From NCBI GenBank assembly GCA_029052085.1, contig JAIDJS010000296.1:1-7659 (forward strand): 7,659 nt of DNA, written 5' to 3'. The notes under the pieces were generated by a model. That model had not been told where the DNA came from, searched no databases, and saw nothing but the letters and a program-made list of their open reading frames with translations. The stretch comes from Eubacterium sp. (GTDB lineage Bacteria > Bacillota > Clostridia > Oscillospirales > Acutalibacteraceae). Both the position numbers and the translations under genes were made by a program. Each line of letters starts with the position of its first letter. Position 1 is the first letter of the stretch. Shown piece by piece: positions 5,835 to 7,659 of the stretch.

Positions 5835-5871
5835 AACCCCTGTTGAATAAATCAACAGGGGTTAATTTTTT
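5835..5871. terminator. Bidirectional rho-independent terminator between convergent genes
   Basis: A perfect 12-bp stem, AACCCCTGTTGA (5835-5846) with TCAACAGGGGTT (5852-5863), has a 5-nt loop. In the plus direction it is followed by AATTTTTTA; in the minus direction by GTTTTTTG. It therefore ends the alcohol dehydrogenase transcript from the left and the kinase transcript from the right. The kinase stop codon lies within its edge at 5870-5872. Confidence 0.9.
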
Positions 5872-6973
5872 ACTGTTTAACTAAATCGGAAATGATTTGT
5901 TCCATTTCCTTCATATGTTTTTCCATATCAGCAACAAGCGCAAACTGGTCTTTTGCACGAACCAAATTATGTTCCGGATATGCGGTTTTAAAATATGTAT
6001 CGCCATTCAAATAATCTGTTAAAAAACGCATTCCGCATTCAAAGGTCATAAGAAGAGAAGCAAAAGCAAGATTATCTATTTCACACTGATTAAGACTTTC
6101 GCCTGCCTGGGAAAGGAAACCATCTGCATAAGCCTTGAAATAATCAAGATTAATGCTTACCTTGGATAAATCCTTTTCATCCTCAACAGCAGTATTTGCA
6201 CCAAAGCGAATGGAATCGCCGAAATCATAAAGAGCAAGACCGGGCATAACCGTATCAAGATCAATTACGCATATAGCCTTATCGCTTTCCTTATCAAAAA
6301 TAACATTATTCAGCTTTGTATCATTGTGCGTAACTCTGAGAGGAAGCTTTCCCTCTTTAATTAAATCTACAAGACGTGAGCAATACGCCTTTCTGTTCAT
6401 AACAAAATCAATTTCTTTTTCACAGTTTTCTTTTCTGCCTGAAAGATTATTGTTTACAGCAGGGGTAAATTCCGTTTCAAACCTATGCTTGGTATTATGA
6501 AATTCCGGAAGAGTTTCATAAAGCGTATCCGCAGGAAAATCAGCAAGAAGCCTTTGGAACTTGCCGAAAGCAACACCGCTTTGCTTAAACAGCTCTGCAT
6601 TATCGACGCTATTATAGCTTACGGAATCCGAAACGAAAATATATGCTCTGTAGCAGCTTCCATCCTCTGAAACATAAAACTTATCGCCGTTAACTGTTTT
6701 AATAAAATGAAGCGTTTCACGGTTTTCATCGCCGCCCGCTTTACGGATTTCTTCACGAAGATAAGATGTTACAGCAAAAATATTATCCATAAGCTTTTCA
6801 ATATTTTTGAAAACATTTGGATTAATTTTCTGAACAATATATTTTTCCTCTTTGCCGTTATTATTATAAACAGCAAGATATGTAACATTGATATGACCGG
6901 AGCCATAAACGGAGCAATCAATCAAATCGCCCTTAAATTTAAAATTTTCAAGAATTTCATTAATATTTTCCAT
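5870..6973 (-). CDS. N-acetylhexosamine 1-kinase-like phosphotransferase (APH fold)
   Basis: A 367-aa cytosolic kinase of the aminoglycoside phosphotransferase fold, closest in motif content to NahK/LnpB, which phosphorylates GlcNAc/GalNAc at C1 in the bifidobacterial lacto-N-biose/galacto-N-biose pathway. Seen in order: the glycine loop YGSGHIN (23-29), IVQKINPNVF with the ATP-binding Lys region, the catalytic loop THNDTKLNNVIFD with His216-Asn-Asp218, the Mg-binding IDLDTVMPG with Asp238, and YDFGDSIRFGA (249-259). HNDTKLNN followed by DLDTVMPG is what points to NahK rather than a drug-resistance kinase. The start is the ATG at 6973, preceded by GGAGGG (6978-6983) and a good promoter. A longer in-frame opening to 7090 runs through that promoter and a terminator, so it is rejected. 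No lacto-N-biose phosphorylase or sugar transporter is in the window, so this appears a single-gene unit. The substrate is inferred. Confidence 0.82.
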   Translation of the reverse strand: MENINEILENFKFKGDLIDCSVYGSGHINVTYLAVYNNNGKEEKYIVQKINPNVFKNIEKLMDNIFAVTSYLREEIRKAGGDENRETLHFIKTVNGDKFYVSEDGSCYRAYIFVSDSVSYNSVDNAELFKQSGVAFGKFQRLLADFPADTLYETLPEFHNTKHRFETEFTPAVNNNLSGRKENCEKEIDFVMNRKAYCSRLVDLIKEGKLPLRVTHNDTKLNNVIFDKESDKAICVIDLDTVMPGLALYDFGDSIRFGANTAVEDEKDLSKVSINLDYFKAYADGFLSQAGESLNQCEIDNLAFASLLMTFECGMRFLTDYLNGDTYFKTAYPEHNLVRAKDQFALVADMEKHMKEMEQIISDLVKQ

Positions 6974-6995
6974 AACACCCTCCATTAGTATAATA

Positions 6996-7024
6996 ACTAT
7001 ATCATAATTACACATTTTTGTAAA
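6996..7024 (-). promoter_or_regulatory. Sigma-A promoter of the hexosamine kinase gene
   Basis: Read on the minus strand, TTTACA (7024-7019) and TATAGT (7001-6996) are spaced 17 bp apart, with a TGA extended -10. The start site would lie near 6989, leaving a very short leader of about 16 nt that is mostly the ribosome binding site GGAGGG. Confidence 0.7.
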
Positions 7025-7025
7025 T

Positions 7026-7065
7026 ATAAAAACAGAAAAAGCGGCTTTCGATTTTGAAAACCGCT
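7026..7065 (-). terminator. Rho-independent terminator after the ABC permease gene
   Basis: On the minus strand AGCGGTTTTC (7065-7056) pairs with GAAAGCCGCT (7049-7040) over 10 bp with one G-T wobble, followed by TTTTTCTGTTTTT. It lies 18 nt beyond the permease stop codon and just upstream of the kinase promoter, so it insulates the two genes. Confidence 0.85.
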
Positions 7066-7082
7066 GTAACGTTATAGAATCA

Positions 7083-7659
7083 TTATTCACGCCTTAATGC
7101 TTCAATCGGACTGAGCATAGCTGCTTTTCTTGCAGGGTAAATTCCGAAGAATAAACCAACACCGCTTGAGAAAAGCAAGGCAATCAGTATAATCCACCAA
7201 GTTATTTTAGGAGAAATACCAACAATTGCACACGCTCCGTATGCACCGAGAATGCCCAGTGTCAGACCTATCAGACCGCCGATAATACAAATAATAATTG
7301 ACTCTGTAAGGAACTGAAGCGTAATCGTGCTGGTTTTTGCACCAAGAGATTTTCTGATACCGATTTCCCTTGTTCGCTCTGTTACGGAAACAAGCATAAT
7401 ATTCATAACGCCGATACCGCCAACAATAAGAGAGATTGCACCAATGCAGGCAATGAATGCCGTAAGCACCTGCATAACGATATCCACAATTGCTATATAA
7501 GTTGCCATATCCTGCGCCATATAAACACTGTTTGAATAGTTACCGTGAGCCGCTTTTAAATAATTTACTGTTGCATTACCGACAGCTTCATTATTGGCAC
7601 CCTCGTCTGCCCTAACCATTGCCGTATTGCTGTTGGCATCCGTTGCCGTAATCTGCGTT
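7083..7659 (-). CDS. MacB/FtsX-type ABC transporter permease, C-terminal part
   Basis: This is the C-terminal portion of a membrane permease of the MacB/YknZ-type (FtsX domain) exporters, which act with an ATPase and a periplasmic or extracellular adaptor to expel peptides, antibiotics or lipids. About 190 codons are visible, and the frame stays open through the right edge. The ATG at 7619 is internal and not the true start. The visible part has the end of the extracytoplasmic domain, then three membrane segments: around FIACIGAISLIVGGIGVMNI, around ESIIICIIGGLIGLTLGILG, and around WWIILIALLFSSGVGLFFGI. The cytoplasmic coupling motif MLVSVTERTREIGIRKSLGA between the first two, and the ending PARKAAMLSPIEALRRE, are hallmark sequences of the family. 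The cognate ATPase and adaptor are expected upstream, beyond the right edge. A terminator follows the stop. Substrate unknown. Confidence 0.93.
   Translation of the reverse strand, partial: TQITATDANSNTAMVRADEGANNEAVGNATVNYLKAAHGNYSNSVYMAQDMATYIAIVDIVMQVLTAFIACIGAISLIVGGIGVMNIMLVSVTERTREIGIRKSLGAKTSTITLQFLTESIIICIIGGLIGLTLGILGAYGACAIVGISPKITWWIILIALLFSSGVGLFFGIYPARKAAMLSPIEALRRE

Noticed and set aside
6974..7090. N-terminal extension of the kinase to an ATG at 7090
   Set aside because: The extra codons run through a complete sigma-A promoter and the upstream permease terminator, and the ATG at 6973 has a strong ribosome binding site.
7617..7619. ATG at 7619 as the permease start
   Set aside because: The frame continues open to the right edge with family-like sequence, and MacB-type permeases need a much longer N-terminal part, so this is an internal Met.

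Overview
The window looks like chromosomal DNA from a low-GC anaerobic Firmicute, most likely a gut clostridium (Ruminococcaceae/Lachnospiraceae-like). This is inferred from AT-rich spacers, GGAGG-type ribosome binding sites, clear sigma-A promoters, rho-independent terminators, a clostridial-type FeoB, an iron-dependent alcohol dehydrogenase and a mucin/milk-sugar type N-acetylhexosamine kinase. No rRNA, tRNA, CRISPR array or recognisable insertion sequence was found.

Layout. Positions 1-1680 (minus strand) hold a ferrous-iron uptake operon, feoA-feoB. FeoB loses homology abruptly near position 170, right after its conserved PCNGRLP motif. The sequence to the left has a different base skew and carries the start of another minus-strand frame that resembles a Cro/CI-type helix-turn-helix. 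Positions 1681-1851 are a divergent control region with an inverted repeat on the feo side, and a promoter plus 12-bp direct repeats on the other. Positions 1852-3357 (plus) encode a CoA-acylating methylmalonate/malonate-semialdehyde dehydrogenase, ending in a terminator. Positions 3495-4416 (plus) hold a two-gene AT-rich cassette: a GNAT acetyltransferase and a small pyrophosphatase-like protein with an incomplete active site. It has its own promoter and terminator and is flanked by a 10-bp direct repeat. Positions 4635-5789 (plus) encode an iron-containing alcohol dehydrogenase under a strong promoter. A bidirectional terminator separates it from the convergent gene at 5870-6973 (minus), an N-acetylhexosamine 1-kinase-like phosphotransferase with its own promoter. 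From 7083 to the right edge (minus) is the C-terminal part of a MacB/FtsX-type ABC transporter permease, followed by a terminator.

How the parts fit. The aldehyde dehydrogenase and alcohol dehydrogenase could act on a shared semialdehyde or other short aldehyde, one oxidising it to an acyl-CoA and the other reducing it to an alcohol, but they are separate transcription units. The alcohol dehydrogenase needs iron, which FeoAB would supply if intact. The sugar kinase suggests salvage of GlcNAc/GalNAc from host glycans. Most of the window is ordinary metabolism. The places most worth a second look are the broken feoB junction, the pyrophosphatase-like/GNAT cassette and the divergent control region. 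I did not find a convincing new multi-gene system.
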